Positions 17,630 through 27,699 of a stretch of DNA of 64,000 nt are shown here, in pieces. The stretch is from Mycolicibacterium diernhoferi (GTDB taxonomy: Bacteria > Actinomycetota > Actinomycetes > Mycobacteriales > Mycobacteriaceae), in contig NZ_CP080332.1 of the NCBI RefSeq assembly GCF_019456655.1, forward strand, positions 4,402,001 to 4,466,000, read 5' to 3'. A program made the position numbers and the translations under genes. The number at the start of each line of letters is the position of its first letter. The first letter of the stretch is position 1. Under the pieces are notes generated by a model that ran no database searches, was not told the origin of the DNA, and worked only from the letters and a program-made list of their open reading frames with translations.

Positions 17630-18391
17630 ATGCGCTCGGTCGAGGAGTTCGAAGCCGTACGACAGCTCATCGAAAGTGGGCTGAACGACTGTGAAATTGC
17701 GCGCCGAACGGGAATCCCACGGCGCACTGTGTGCGATTGGCGACACAGCCCCAAACCGATCACATCCCGCGACGGCTGCAAGAAGCACGACTACAGCCTG
17801 CTGCCGTCGGACGCATACAGCTACCTGCTCGGTATGTACCTCGGCGACGGATACATCAGCCGCGCTCGCTCCGTGTGGCGACTCCGGGTCACCCTCGACA
17901 AGAAGTACCCGGGGATCATCGCGAGCTGTTGCGCCGCCATCGACAAGATCATGCTCGGTCAGAGCGCGACGGTATTCCCTCGCAAGACCGGCTGCGTGGA
18001 CGTGTCCCTGTTCTCCAAACATTGGGCCTGCCTGTTTCCTCAACACGGACCCGGCCCCAAGCACCTCCGCCCAATCGTCCTGGAACCCTGGCAGCAGGCG
18101 CACGTCGATGCCGCCACCGAGGACTTCGTCCGCGGCCTCATCCACAGCGACGGGTGCCGCGTGGTGGCCAACGACCGTGGGGTCGCCAGCGTCCGCTATC
18201 ACTTCACCAACCACTCCACCGATATCCGCAACCTGTTTTGCGCGGCCCTGGACAAACTCGACATCCCGTGGACCCAGAACAGTCGCTACATGATCGCTGA
18301 ACTGATCCCCCGGTCGCTGCGCTCCTGCCCGCCGATATACCGAAAAGCGGCGACCGCCCGCCTCGATGAGTTCATCGGCCCCAAGACCTGA
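17630..18391 (+). CDS. HTH plus LAGLIDADG endonuclease-like protein
   Basis: The 253 residues begin with a homeodomain-like helix-turn-helix (near residues 5-40: IESGLNDCEIARRTGIPRRT). Two LAGLIDADG-type helices follow: YLLGMYLGDGYIS (near 66-78) and FVRGLIHSDGCRV (near 165-177), each with the acidic residue that binds metal in homing endonucleases. It is free-standing, not inside an intron or intein. It may still cut DNA or may have become a DNA-binding regulator, as happened in WhiA. GGGAGG precedes the ATG. Its position next to a tRNA gene is suggestive of past mobility. Confidence 0.8.
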   Translation: MRSVEEFEAVRQLIESGLNDCEIARRTGIPRRTVCDWRHSPKPITSRDGCKKHDYSLLPSDAYSYLLGMYLGDGYISRARSVWRLRVTLDKKYPGIIASCCAAIDKIMLGQSATVFPRKTGCVDVSLFSKHWACLFPQHGPGPKHLRPIVLEPWQQAHVDAATEDFVRGLIHSDGCRVVANDRGVASVRYHFTNHSTDIRNLFCAALDKLDIPWTQNSRYMIAELIPRSLRSCPPIYRKAATARLDEFIGPKT

Positions 18392-18416
18392 TCGAGGCAG
18401 ACGGTAAAGTTGACCC

Positions 18417-18812
18417 ATGTCCACTACACGACGTAGGAGACCAGCGCTCTTCGCGCTGGCCGCCGTCGCCGCCGGCGGCTGCCTGCTGCTGGCGTGGTGG
18501 CAGTGGACCCGCTACGAGTCGACCGCCGGCACCTTCCTGAACCTCGGCTACGCCCTGCAGTGGCCGATGTTCGCCGCATTCTGCGTGTACGCCTACTTCA
18601 AGTTCGTCCGCTTGGAGGAAGCCCCGCCGGAATACGAGCAGAACGAGTCCGGCAAGGTGACCGCGATCCCCGACGGCCTGCTCCCCGACCGCCCGAAGGC
18701 CGTGACCCCGGCCGGCGACGACGACCCGACTCTGCGCGAGTACAACGCCTACCTCGCCGGCTTAGCCCAGTCCGACCCCGATAAGAACCCAGACGACAGG
18801 ACCACCCGATGA
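18417..18812 (+). CDS. lprD: LprD-like conserved membrane/lipoprotein
   Basis: The 131 residues match my memory of M. tuberculosis Rv1343c (LprD). MSTTRRRRPALFALAAV leads into a hydrophobic signal with the lipobox-like AGGC near residue 22, then LAWWQWTRYESTAGTFLNLGYALQWPMF and a second membrane segment (FAAFCVYAYFKFV). A charged cytoplasmic or periplasmic tail ends the protein. The stop overlaps the next gene by ATGA, as in the M. tuberculosis pair Rv1343c-Rv1342c. Function is unknown. Confidence 0.82.
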   Translation: MSTTRRRRPALFALAAVAAGGCLLLAWWQWTRYESTAGTFLNLGYALQWPMFAAFCVYAYFKFVRLEEAPPEYEQNESGKVTAIPDGLLPDRPKAVTPAGDDDPTLREYNAYLAGLAQSDPDKNPDDRTTR

Positions 18813-19180
18813 GCACGCCCGAAACGCCGACCGGAGCCGAGAGCCAGCAGACCGACGGGCCGCTGGTGCCACTGGCATCCATTCAGAAGGCGCTGGCCAG
18901 CTACCGGGTCCTGGCCTGGGCGACCGGTCTGTGGCTGATCGCACTCTGCTACGAGATGGTGCGCAAGTACGGCTTCGGCGACGACTCGCTGAGCTGGATC
19001 GCGGTCGTGCACGGCTGGGTCTACTTCGCCTACCTGATCGCCACCGCGAACCTCGCGGTGAAGGTCCGCTGGCCGCTGGGCCGTGCGATCGGCACCCTGA
19101 TCTCCGGAACGGTCCCGGTGCTGGGGCTCATCGTCGAACACTTTCAGACGCTGGACGTGAAGAAGCGCTTCGGTCTCTGA
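18809..19180 (+). CDS. DUF3817 membrane protein (Rv1342c-like)
   Basis: The 123 residues have three hydrophobic helices (YRVLAWATGLWLIALCYEMV; VVHGWVYFAYLIATANLAV; GTLISGTVPVLGLIVEHF) and the central HG of DUF3817 proteins. A second member lies at 42474. It is coupled to LprD. Its last 53 bases overlap the 3' end of the convergent MFS gene, so no terminator separates them. Confidence 0.85.
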   Translation: MSTPETPTGAESQQTDGPLVPLASIQKALASYRVLAWATGLWLIALCYEMVRKYGFGDDSLSWIAVVHGWVYFAYLIATANLAVKVRWPLGRAIGTLISGTVPVLGLIVEHFQTLDVKKRFGL

Positions 19181-20618
19181 CCTCCGTCTCACCGGGTTGA
19201 CGCACCGACGGGATCAGCAGCGTCAGCACGGCCGAGACAGCCGCGATGACGGCCGCGACGATGAGCGCCACCCGGAAACCGTCCAGCGTCGGCACCTCGT
19301 GCCCACCCGCCGTCATCGTCATCGCTGCCAGGATCGCGCCGAGCACCGCGCTGGAGATCGAGGTCCCCAGTGAGCGCGCCAGTGCGTTGAGACCGTTGGC
19401 GGCCGCGGTCTCCGAGAGCGGCACCGCGGCGTTGATCAGCGCGGGCATGGATGCGTAAGCGAAGCCCACCCCGATGCTGATGAGCACGTTCAGCGCGAGC
19501 ACCTGCGGGCCGCTGCCGAGCAGCCACAGCCCCGACAGATACGAGCCTGCGATGATGACGCAGCCGACGAACAACGTGAAGCGCGGACCGCGGGCGCCCG
19601 ACACCCGGGCCGCGATGGGTGCCATCACCATCATCGCCAGGCCGCCGGGCGCCATCCACAAACCCGCCTCCAGCATGGACATGCCCAGGCCGTAGCCGGT
19701 CTCTTCGGGCAACTCCAGAACCTGCGGCGCGATCAGCGTCAGCGCGAACATGGCGAACCCCACCCCGACCGAGGCGATGTTGGTGATCAGCACCGGCGGG
19801 CGCACCGTGGTGCGCAGGTCCACCACGGGTGAGTCGAACCGCAGCTGCCAGAACACGAAGACCGCGAACACCAGTACCGAAGCGCCGAACATCGCCACCG
19901 TCGTGGCCGAGGTCCAACCCCAGTCCCGGCCCTTGGTGATGCCCAGCAGCAGGGTGATCAACCCCGCGGCGAGTAGCAGCGCCCCCAGTGGGTCGAGCCG
20001 GTCGGTCGAGGTGGCCGGGACCGCGGGCACCAGCGCCACGAACAACACCAGCAGCACTGCGCCGAGGCCCGCGGCGAACCAGAACAGCGCGTGCCAGCTG
20101 AACTGCTGGGCGATCGCGGCCGACAACGGCAGCCCGAGCGCCCCGCCGACGCCGAGCGAGGAGCTCATCAGGCCCATCGCGCTGCCGACCCGTTCGGCGG
20201 GCACCGACGCCCGCAGCACGCTGATGCCCAGCGGGATGATGGGGATGCCCACGCCTTGCAGGCCGCGGCCGACGACGAACGGGATGAGGGTGCTGCTCAG
20301 CGCCGCGACCAGCGATCCGGCGATCAGCACCGCGGCGCAGACGATCAGGATCGGTTTGGGACCGTACAGGTCACCGAGCCGCCCGAAGACCGGTGTGGCG
20401 ACGGCGGCGGTCAGCAGCGTGACCGTGATCGCCCAGGATGCATTGGACGGGCTGGCCTGCAGCAGTTTCGGCAGTTCCGGGATGAGCGGGATCATCAGCG
20501 TCTGCATCAGCGAGACGCTGATACCGGCGGCGCACAGGACGGCGATGAGCACGCCGGGATGGGCTGACATTTCCCGCAGAGGCCGCCGCGGCTCGGTTGC
20601 ATCCACGGCCGCGAGCAT
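19128..20618 (-). CDS. MFS drug:H+ antiporter, DHA2-like
   Basis: This 496-residue, Ala/Leu/Val-rich protein has about 14 membrane helices. Motif A appears as VFGRLGDLYGPKPIL after helix 2, and GVGIPIIPLGISVLRA resembles the motif C region of exporters. It likely expels a drug or metabolite using the proton gradient. In M. tuberculosis, as I recall, rdgB is followed directly by Rv1342c, so this gene is an insertion into the conserved block. The C-terminal tail beyond the last helix is Ser/Arg-rich. No regulator is adjacent. Confidence 0.9.
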   Translation of the reverse strand: MLAAVDATEPRRPLREMSAHPGVLIAVLCAAGISVSLMQTLMIPLIPELPKLLQASPSNASWAITVTLLTAAVATPVFGRLGDLYGPKPILIVCAAVLIAGSLVAALSSTLIPFVVGRGLQGVGIPIIPLGISVLRASVPAERVGSAMGLMSSSLGVGGALGLPLSAAIAQQFSWHALFWFAAGLGAVLLVLFVALVPAVPATSTDRLDPLGALLLAAGLITLLLGITKGRDWGWTSATTVAMFGASVLVFAVFVFWQLRFDSPVVDLRTTVRPPVLITNIASVGVGFAMFALTLIAPQVLELPEETGYGLGMSMLEAGLWMAPGGLAMMVMAPIAARVSGARGPRFTLFVGCVIIAGSYLSGLWLLGSGPQVLALNVLISIGVGFAYASMPALINAAVPLSETAAANGLNALARSLGTSISSAVLGAILAAMTMTAGGHEVPTLDGFRVALIVAAVIAAVSAVLTLLIPSVRQPGETEVRDRSASSRPASESVRR

Positions 20619-20666
20619 TACACGTTAGTTGCGCTATGCAAAATTTCTCGTCCCGCCCGCCGGGAC

Positions 20667-20734
20667 CCCGGCGAAACTCGCGTACCGGTCGCGCCCAAGG
20701 CGGAAATCACGACGGGTACGCGAGTTTCGCCGGG
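20667..20734. repeat. long inverted repeat downstream of rdgB
   Basis: Perfect 20-bp arms (CCCGGCGAAACTCGCGTACC at 20667-20686 and its complement at 20715-20734) surround a 28-base loop. The direct repeat GCCGGGAGTCAG follows twice. It lies between the rdgB stop and the MFS start. It may terminate the rph-rdgB transcript. Its regularity and loop length also suggest a dispersed mobile-type element. Confidence 0.7.
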
Positions 20735-20792
20735 AGTCAGGTCGCCGGGAGTCAGGGCGCCCAGAGTCGGGTGAGTGCACCAGGTGACGGCG

Positions 20793-21394
20793 CTAGCAGA
20801 GCTTGCGCAGCGCCGGCACCAACAACGCCAGCGCCCGGCCGCGGTGCGAGGCCGCATCCTTCTCGGCCGCGGAGAGTTCAGCGGCCGAACGCGACGACCC
20901 GTCGGGCACGAAGATCGGGTCGTAGCCGAACCCGTTCTCGCCGCGGGGTTCGCGGGCGATCACGCCGGGCCATTCGCCGCGGACCACCACCGCGTCCTGC
21001 TCCCCCGGCCCGTACACCAGGGCACACGCCGAGACGAATGCCGCGCCGCGCCGCTCGTCGGGCACGTCCCGCAACTGGCCCAAAAGCAGTTCCAGGTTCG
21101 CCAGGTCGTCGCCGTGCGCCCCGGCCCAGCGCGCCGAGAGCACGCCGGGCATCCCGTTCAGTGCCTCGACCGTCAGCCCCGAATCATCGGCCACCGCGGG
21201 CAACCCGGTCGCGGTGTACGCATCGCGCGCCTTGGCCAGCGCGTTCTCCTCGAAGGTCGCGCCGGTTTCGGGAGCCTCGTCGAACGCGGGCACGTCGCCG
21301 AGAGACAACAGCGTCATGGTCAGCCCGGCCGCATCGAGCACCCGACGCAGTTCGGCCAGCTTCTTCGCGTTGCGCGAGGCAACCAGTAACTCGG

Positions 21395-21398
<4 letters not shown>
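20793..21398 (-). CDS. rdgB: RdgB/HAM1 non-canonical purine NTP pyrophosphatase
   Basis: The 201-residue housekeeping enzyme hydrolyses dITP, XTP and related NTPs to monophosphates, keeping deaminated bases out of DNA. N-terminal [16 protein letters not shown], then [35 protein letters not shown] and SHRGRAL are the family motifs. No ATG, GTG or TTG gives the full N-terminus. The only fitting start is CTG 21398, whose CTGA overlaps the rph stop. This implies a non-canonical start supported by translational coupling. Confidence 0.92.
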
Positions 21399-22180
<782 letters not shown>

Positions 22181-22212
22181 CGGCCAACCCTAGCGCGCGG
22201 GGCGGTCGTCGA

Positions 22213-22252
22213 ACCGCGCGGCAGCGCCTCGAACACCGCGCGGCAGCGCCTC
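22213..22252. repeat. short tandem direct repeat
   Basis: ACCGCGCGGCAGCGCCTC occurs at 22213-22230 and again at 22235-22252, a 22-bp period, in the gap between rph and the phosphodiesterase gene. It is very GC-rich and could form a small structure. No coding role is seen. Confidence 0.6.
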
Positions 22253-22256
22253 AGGC

Positions 22257-23024
22257 TCAGTGGCGCGTGATGTCGAACGTCTCGCCGCACACCACCGCGT
22301 GCACCGGACCGTCGAATTCGGCCTTGGCCTCGGTGATGACGTCCTCGCGTGAGGTCCACGGCGGGATGTGGGTCAACAGCAGCTCCCCCACCCCGGCACG
22401 GGCGGCGATCTGGCCGGCCTCGGTCCCGGACAGGTGCAGGTTGGGCGGGCGGTCCGGGGAGTGCGTCCAGGACGCCTCACAGAGGAAGACGTCGGCACCG
22501 CGCGCCAATTCGACCACCGCATCACAGATTCCGGTGTCACCGCTGTAGACGAACGTGACGCCGTCCCGATCGGTGAAGCGCATGCCGTAGGACTCGGTGG
22601 GATGGCAGACCAACCGGGGCTCCACCGTCAGCGCGCCCAGTCGCAGCGACTTCCCGTCGACCCAGGACTGCACCTCGAAGATGTCGGAGATGTCGTCGAC
22701 CTCGCCGCCCTCCGGCGAGGACGCCGCCCCCAGCCGCTCCCAGGTGTGCGTCGGGCCGAGCAGCAACGCACGCCCCTTGGGCGGGGTGGGGTGATACCGG
22801 CGCCAGACGAACAGGCCGGGCATGTCCAGGCAGTGGTCGGCATGCAGGTGCGAGAGCAAGACGTTCACCGAACCGGGGTCGGCATGTCGCTGCAGCGCGC
22901 CGAGCACGCCGCCGCCGAAATCGAGCACCATCGGCGCGGTGTCGGGTTCGGTGAGCAGATATCCGGACGCGGGCGAATCGGGGCCGACAACACTGCCGGA
23001 ACAACCCAGTACGGTGACTCGCAC
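22257..23024 (-). CDS. metallo-beta-lactamase-fold phosphodiesterase (Rv1339-like)
   Basis: The protein has 255 residues from GTG 23024. It shows the beta-lactamase-fold zinc motif SHLHADHCLDMPG (H-x-H-x-D-H), a further His in LVCHPTESYG, SGDTG with the bridging Asp, and LLLTHIPPW with the final His. As I recall, the M. tuberculosis homologue Rv1339 has been shown to hydrolyse cAMP (atypical class II PDE). It can also be read as an RNase Z-like hydrolase. A longer frame to 23084 is unlikely because homology begins at VRVTVLGCSGS. Confidence 0.9.
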   Translation of the reverse strand: MRVTVLGCSGSVVGPDSPASGYLLTEPDTAPMVLDFGGGVLGALQRHADPGSVNVLLSHLHADHCLDMPGLFVWRRYHPTPPKGRALLLGPTHTWERLGAASSPEGGEVDDISDIFEVQSWVDGKSLRLGALTVEPRLVCHPTESYGMRFTDRDGVTFVYSGDTGICDAVVELARGADVFLCEASWTHSPDRPPNLHLSGTEAGQIAARAGVGELLLTHIPPWTSREDVITEAKAEFDGPVHAVVCGETFDITRH

Positions 23025-23192
23025 AGGTCTAGCTTGCCATGCCCCCCAGCACGGCGGCGAAGGCATCACCGCATTGCGCGACAAGTTTCATTTTGTGTCC
23101 TCGCCGTGACGCGGAGCAGCACCGGAACGGTCGGTCTCTCACCTATCAATCGACCCGGCGGCGTGGCTCGAACCACAGCAGCAAACGAACCG
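23025..23192. other. gap where murI is expected
   Basis: Only 168 bp separate the rhomboid stop from the phosphodiesterase start. In M. tuberculosis and M. smegmatis, as I recall, murI (glutamate racemase, about 270 codons) lies here. I see no remnant of it in any frame. Confidence 0.7.
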
Positions 23193-23858
23193 TCAGATCC
23201 CCGACGGGGCCACGGTCCGGCGTCGCTCCCGCGCTTTGCGCTCGGGCCCGGACAACACGTACGCGGCGATGAAACCGGCGATCGCCCCGCACAGATGCCC
23301 CTGCCAGGACACCCCCGGGGTGCCCGGCACCACGCCGAGCAGGATGCCGCCGTAGACCAGCGCGACGATGACGCCGACGATGATCTCCCAGGCCGTGCGG
23401 GTGAAGAACCCGAACACGATGAGGAAGGTCAGCCAGCCGAAGATCAGCCCGGAAGCGCCGATGTGGTTGGTGGTGCACTGCACACCGATGTACGGGCAGT
23501 GCGCGCCGATGTTGCCGATCAACCAGGTACCGAACCCGCCGAGCAGCCAGATGATGGCGGTGGCGGCGATGAACCGACCCATCCCCGCCAGCGTCATCAG
23601 GAAGCCGAGTACGAGCGCCGGGACGGTGTTGGCGATCAGATGCGGCCAGCCGCCGTGCAGCAGCGGCGCCCAGAGGATGCCCCACAGCCCGTCGGTCTGC
23701 AGCGGCCGGATGCCGTCCTGGTCGAGGCGGTGCCCCAGGACGGTGTCGACGATCTCCATGACGTACAGCAGCGCCACGAAGCTGATGATCGTGATACCGC
23801 CGACCAGCCAGGCCGGCTTGTTCTTCTGCTCCGGGGTGCCCGGGAGATTCATCGCCAT
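23193..23858 (-). CDS. rhomboid family intramembrane serine protease
   Basis: The protein has 221 residues from ATG 23858 and about six membrane helices. The catalytic dyad is visible: Ser in NHIGASGLIFG and His in SWQGHLCGAIAGF on the last helix; the HGGWPHLIANT loop is also typical. It should cleave single-pass membrane proteins within the bilayer. It follows cysM by 16 bp and corresponds to Rv1337. The longer frame to 23996 overlaps cysM and is not needed. Confidence 0.92.
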   Translation of the reverse strand: MAMNLPGTPEQKNKPAWLVGGITIISFVALLYVMEIVDTVLGHRLDQDGIRPLQTDGLWGILWAPLLHGGWPHLIANTVPALVLGFLMTLAGMGRFIAATAIIWLLGGFGTWLIGNIGAHCPYIGVQCTTNHIGASGLIFGWLTFLIVFGFFTRTAWEIIVGVIVALVYGGILLGVVPGTPGVSWQGHLCGAIAGFIAAYVLSGPERKARERRRTVAPSGI

Positions 23859-23874
23859 ACCCAGTCCCCTGGTC

Positions 23875-25126
<1,252 letters not shown>

Positions 25127-25141
25127 TGCTGGTCCTCTTTC

Positions 25142-25561
25142 TTACTGCTCGTACGCTACGACGATGCTGACAGGTTCTTCGGTGACGACGCCGTCGACGA
25201 TGCGGTAGCTGCGCAGCTCGTGCACCTCGGGATCGCGGGTGGACACCAGCACGTAGTGAGCGTCGGGTTCCGCGGCGATGGCCACGTCGGTACGGCTCGG
25301 GTAAGCCTCGGTGCCGGTGTGCGAGTGGTAGATGACCACCGGCACCTCGTCGGCCGCGTCCATCGCCTTCCACACCTTGAGGTGTTCCATGGAATCGAAC
25401 CGGTAGAAGGTGGGCGAACGTTCGGCGTTGACCATCGGGATGAAGCGCTCGGGGCGATCGGAACCCTCCGGTCCGGCGATCACCCCGCACGCTTCGTCGG
25501 GATGGTCGGCACGCGCGTGGGCGACCATGGCATCCACCAGGTCGGCGCGAATCACCAGCAC
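25142..25561 (-). CDS. mec: Mec, JAMM-type metalloprotease acting on CysO-Cys
   Basis: The 139 residues have the JAMM zinc motif HSHTGTEAYPSRTD (H-x-H-x10-D) near residues 78-91, and an upstream Glu in HPDEACGVIAG. It releases cysteine from the CysO-cysteine adduct. The start is GTG 25561. Directly upstream sits a 15-codon mini-ORF (25563-25610) whose ATG overlaps the stop of the peptidase gene, so coupling is likely. Confidence 0.93.
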   Translation of the reverse strand: MLVIRADLVDAMVAHARADHPDEACGVIAGPEGSDRPERFIPMVNAERSPTFYRFDSMEHLKVWKAMDAADEVPVVIYHSHTGTEAYPSRTDVAIAAEPDAHYVLVSTRDPEVHELRSYRIVDGVVTEEPVSIVVAYEQ

Positions 25562-25562
25562 G

Positions 25563-25610
25563 TCAGGGCTCCATGTTCTCGGTCGGGTTTCTCGGGTCGG
25601 TCGCCGTCAT
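25563..25610 (-). other. 15-codon mini-ORF between peptidase and mec
   Basis: ATG 25610 overlaps the stop of the upstream peptidase (ATGA). The frame encodes MTATDPRNPTENMEP and ends TGA one base before the GTG of mec. It has no obvious repeat in it. It may carry ribosomes from one gene to the next; whether the peptide has a function is unknown. Confidence 0.4.
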
Positions 25611-26668
25611 GCGAATGCACCGGGCAACAGGTCACGATAGGTGGGTATTCCGGCGACGCTCTGAGCGGCCAGCACTCCGACGAGCACCGCCCGGGCCAGA
25701 CAGTCCGCCGCGGCGGCTCCGATCGCGGTCAGCGCCGCGGTCTCCGGGGACATCGCCGTCGGAGTCTTCTCCGAGGTCGGCAGGGTCACCGCGCCGGTGG
25801 CCAAGGCGAAGACCGTGTCACCGTCGACTGGGGTGTGCGCCGGCCGGATGCTGTGTGCCAGGCCGTCCTGCGCCGCGATCGCGATGCGGCGGCAGCCCGC
25901 CGGGCTGACCGCGGCGTCCGTCGCCACCACCGCGATGGTGGTGTTCAGCGGGCCGCTCTCCTTGTCGAGGCGGGCGAATTCGGCCACCTGCTCGGCCGGG
26001 GGCGCGTGGAGGCCGAACAGCTTGATCAGATCCGCCATCCAGGGCAGCCCGGTGGCCGGGTCGACGACGTTGCCGCCCGAATTGACCGCGACGACGGCGC
26101 CCACGGTCACCCCGAGATCGTCCAGCCTGATCGAGGCGGTACCGAGCCCGCCCTTGAGCACCCCGGCGCGCGCACCGGCGCCGGCGCCGGCGCTGCCGAT
26201 CGCAAAAGTCGGTCCCCCGTCGCTTCGCTCGACCATCTCGGCACCGGCGGCCTGCACCGCGGCGTACCCGAACTCCGCGGTGGGCCGGCAGCCCCAGCCG
26301 CCGACGGGTAGGTCGAAGATGACCGCGCCCGGCACGATCGGCACCACCCCGCCGTCCATCTTCACCCCGCGGCCCTGTTCCTCCAGCCAGGACATCACCC
26401 CGTCGGCGGCGGCCAGCCCGTAGGCGCTGCCGCCGGTGAGGACCACCGCATCGACGTGGCGCACGCTGTTGGCGGGATCCAGCAGGTCGGTTTCCCGACT
26501 TCCCGGTGCGCCACCGCGGCAGTCCACCGCGCCGACGGTGCCCTCGGGCGCGAGCACCACCGTGCTCCCGCACGCCCACCCCGACCCCAGGGTGGCGTCG
26601 TCGTCGATGCGGTGGTGGTTGCCGACCCGGATGCCGGCGACATCGGTGATGGAGCCGAAGGCGCTCAC
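25607..26668 (-). CDS. P1 family (DmpA/NylC-like) peptidase, Rv1333-like
   Basis: The 353-residue hydrolase of the N-terminal-nucleophile P1/S58 family matures by self-cleavage. The likely cleavage and nucleophile site is in GPLNTTIAVVATDA near residue 235, where Thr becomes the new N-terminus. VVLTGGSAYGLAAADGVMSWLE and GKVG-type DGGVVPIVPGAVIFDL are also family segments. The substrate is unknown (aminopeptidase or amidase). The GTG start 26668 overlaps the stop of an 11-codon mini-ORF. Confidence 0.9.
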   Translation of the reverse strand: MSAFGSITDVAGIRVGNHHRIDDDATLGSGWACGSTVVLAPEGTVGAVDCRGGAPGSRETDLLDPANSVRHVDAVVLTGGSAYGLAAADGVMSWLEEQGRGVKMDGGVVPIVPGAVIFDLPVGGWGCRPTAEFGYAAVQAAGAEMVERSDGGPTFAIGSAGAGAGARAGVLKGGLGTASIRLDDLGVTVGAVVAVNSGGNVVDPATGLPWMADLIKLFGLHAPPAEQVAEFARLDKESGPLNTTIAVVATDAAVSPAGCRRIAIAAQDGLAHSIRPAHTPVDGDTVFALATGAVTLPTSEKTPTAMSPETAALTAIGAAAADCLARAVLVGVLAAQSVAGIPTYRDLLPGAFA

Positions 26669-26700
26669 GTGGCACCCCGGCTCTTCGCGCGAGCGCTCAT
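26665..26700 (-). other. 11-codon mini-ORF built on the dispersed repeat
   Basis: ATG 26700 to TGA 26665 encodes MSARAKSRGAT. Its ATG overlaps the DUF2017 stop (ATGA) and its TGA overlaps the peptidase GTG (GTGA). The plus-strand core is CTCTTCGCGCGAGCGCTCAT at 26681-26700. This is the same arrangement, peptide length and start (MSA.AK) as at 3081-3116. Confidence 0.45.
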
Positions 26701-27278
26701 CGTGATCCCATCAGGCTGAGCACCAGATACTCCTGCAGCACGGTCAGCCACTGGTAGACGTCGAGGTGCCCGGCCATCGGATGTCCGGGCGGTAGCTGAT
26801 CGAGTCCCTCGGGGCCGATCTCCAGCATCGCCCCGAGCGCCAGGCGCACATCGTTGACCGCCGACGCCCACGCGTGCGCATCGTCCTCGGAGAGCTCGAA
26901 CTTGCCACCGTTCTCCGGCAGGGTGTCCAGAAGCCGTTGCGCAGCTTGACGTTTCGCATCGATAATGGCCGGCTCGTGCAGGCTGCGCAGGGCGCTGTTC
27001 AAACTGTCCGCGGCAGACGAACCGGCGGGATGCCCGTTGCGGGACCGGAAGAAATCCGGCAACAACCGCTTCATCGTCTCGTCCTCGGGCGGGGACGAGT
27101 GGCCGGTGCGGATCCCGGTGATCTCGCTGAGTTCGTCAGCCGGAGCGCCAGATTGGCGGTCGTCGAGCATGCCGGTCAGCGAGGACACCAGGTTACGCAG
27201 CAGCCCGGCCTCGTGCGCCGCCAGCGAGGACCGGAACCGTGGGCCGTCGACACCGTCGATCCGCTTCCATTTGCGCAC
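26697..27278 (-). CDS. DUF2017 protein (Rv1332-like)
   Basis: The 193 residues from GTG 27278 are mostly helical, with no membrane segment. VRKWKRIDGVDGPRFRSSLAAHEAGLLRNLVSSL opens the DUF2017 family, and the C-terminal VYQWLTVLQEYLVLSLM closes it. It is always near clpS in actinobacteria; here only four bases separate them. A role linked to ClpS or proteolysis is often suspected but unproven. The longer frame to 27356 overlaps clpS. Confidence 0.88.
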   Translation of the reverse strand: MRKWKRIDGVDGPRFRSSLAAHEAGLLRNLVSSLTGMLDDRQSGAPADELSEITGIRTGHSSPPEDETMKRLLPDFFRSRNGHPAGSSAADSLNSALRSLHEPAIIDAKRQAAQRLLDTLPENGGKFELSEDDAHAWASAVNDVRLALGAMLEIGPEGLDQLPPGHPMAGHLDVYQWLTVLQEYLVLSLMGSR

Positions 27279-27282
27279 GTGA

Positions 27283-27597
27283 TCAGCGATCCTGCTGCAT
27301 GGTGGCCCACAGCCCCGCGGAGTGCAGCTTGGTGACGTCGACCTCCATCGACTCACGGCTGCCGGCCGAGACCACGGCCTTGCCCTCGGTGTGCACCTGC
27401 ATCATCAGTTTGGTGGCGTGCGGTTCGGAGTACCCGAACAGTTTCTGGAAGACGTAGGTCACGTACGACATCAGATTCACCGGGTCGTCCCACACGATCG
27501 TCACCCAGGGAGTGTCGGCGGCGGCGTCTTCGTGGCGGTCCACATCGGCCGCGTGGTCCTCCCGAGTACCCGGCTTTGTCCGCGCTGGGGTAACCAT
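27283..27597 (-). CDS. clpS: ClpS, adaptor of the ClpCP/ClpAP protease
   Basis: The 104-residue adaptor delivers N-end-rule substrates to the Clp ATPase. [25 protein letters not shown] contains the Asp and Asn of the N-degron pocket, and [17 protein letters not shown] supplies the His. The N-terminal 30 residues are a flexible, charged tail that binds the ATPase. The start ATG 27597 was chosen over longer frames; it is divergent from pncB across about 100 bp that should hold both promoters. Confidence 0.95.
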   Translation of the reverse strand: MVTPARTKPGTREDHAADVDRHEDAAADTPWVTIVWDDPVNLMSYVTYVFQKLFGYSEPHATKLMMQVHTEGKAVVSAGSRESMEVDVTKLHSAGLWATMQQDR

Positions 27598-27699
27598 GAG
27601 GCACAGGATACCGGGGCGCGACCGCGCGCCCGAATCCGAACGGTACCGATACGGTGAGACCGTGAACGACGGCGTGGGCGACGCTTGCGGGGCGATCGG

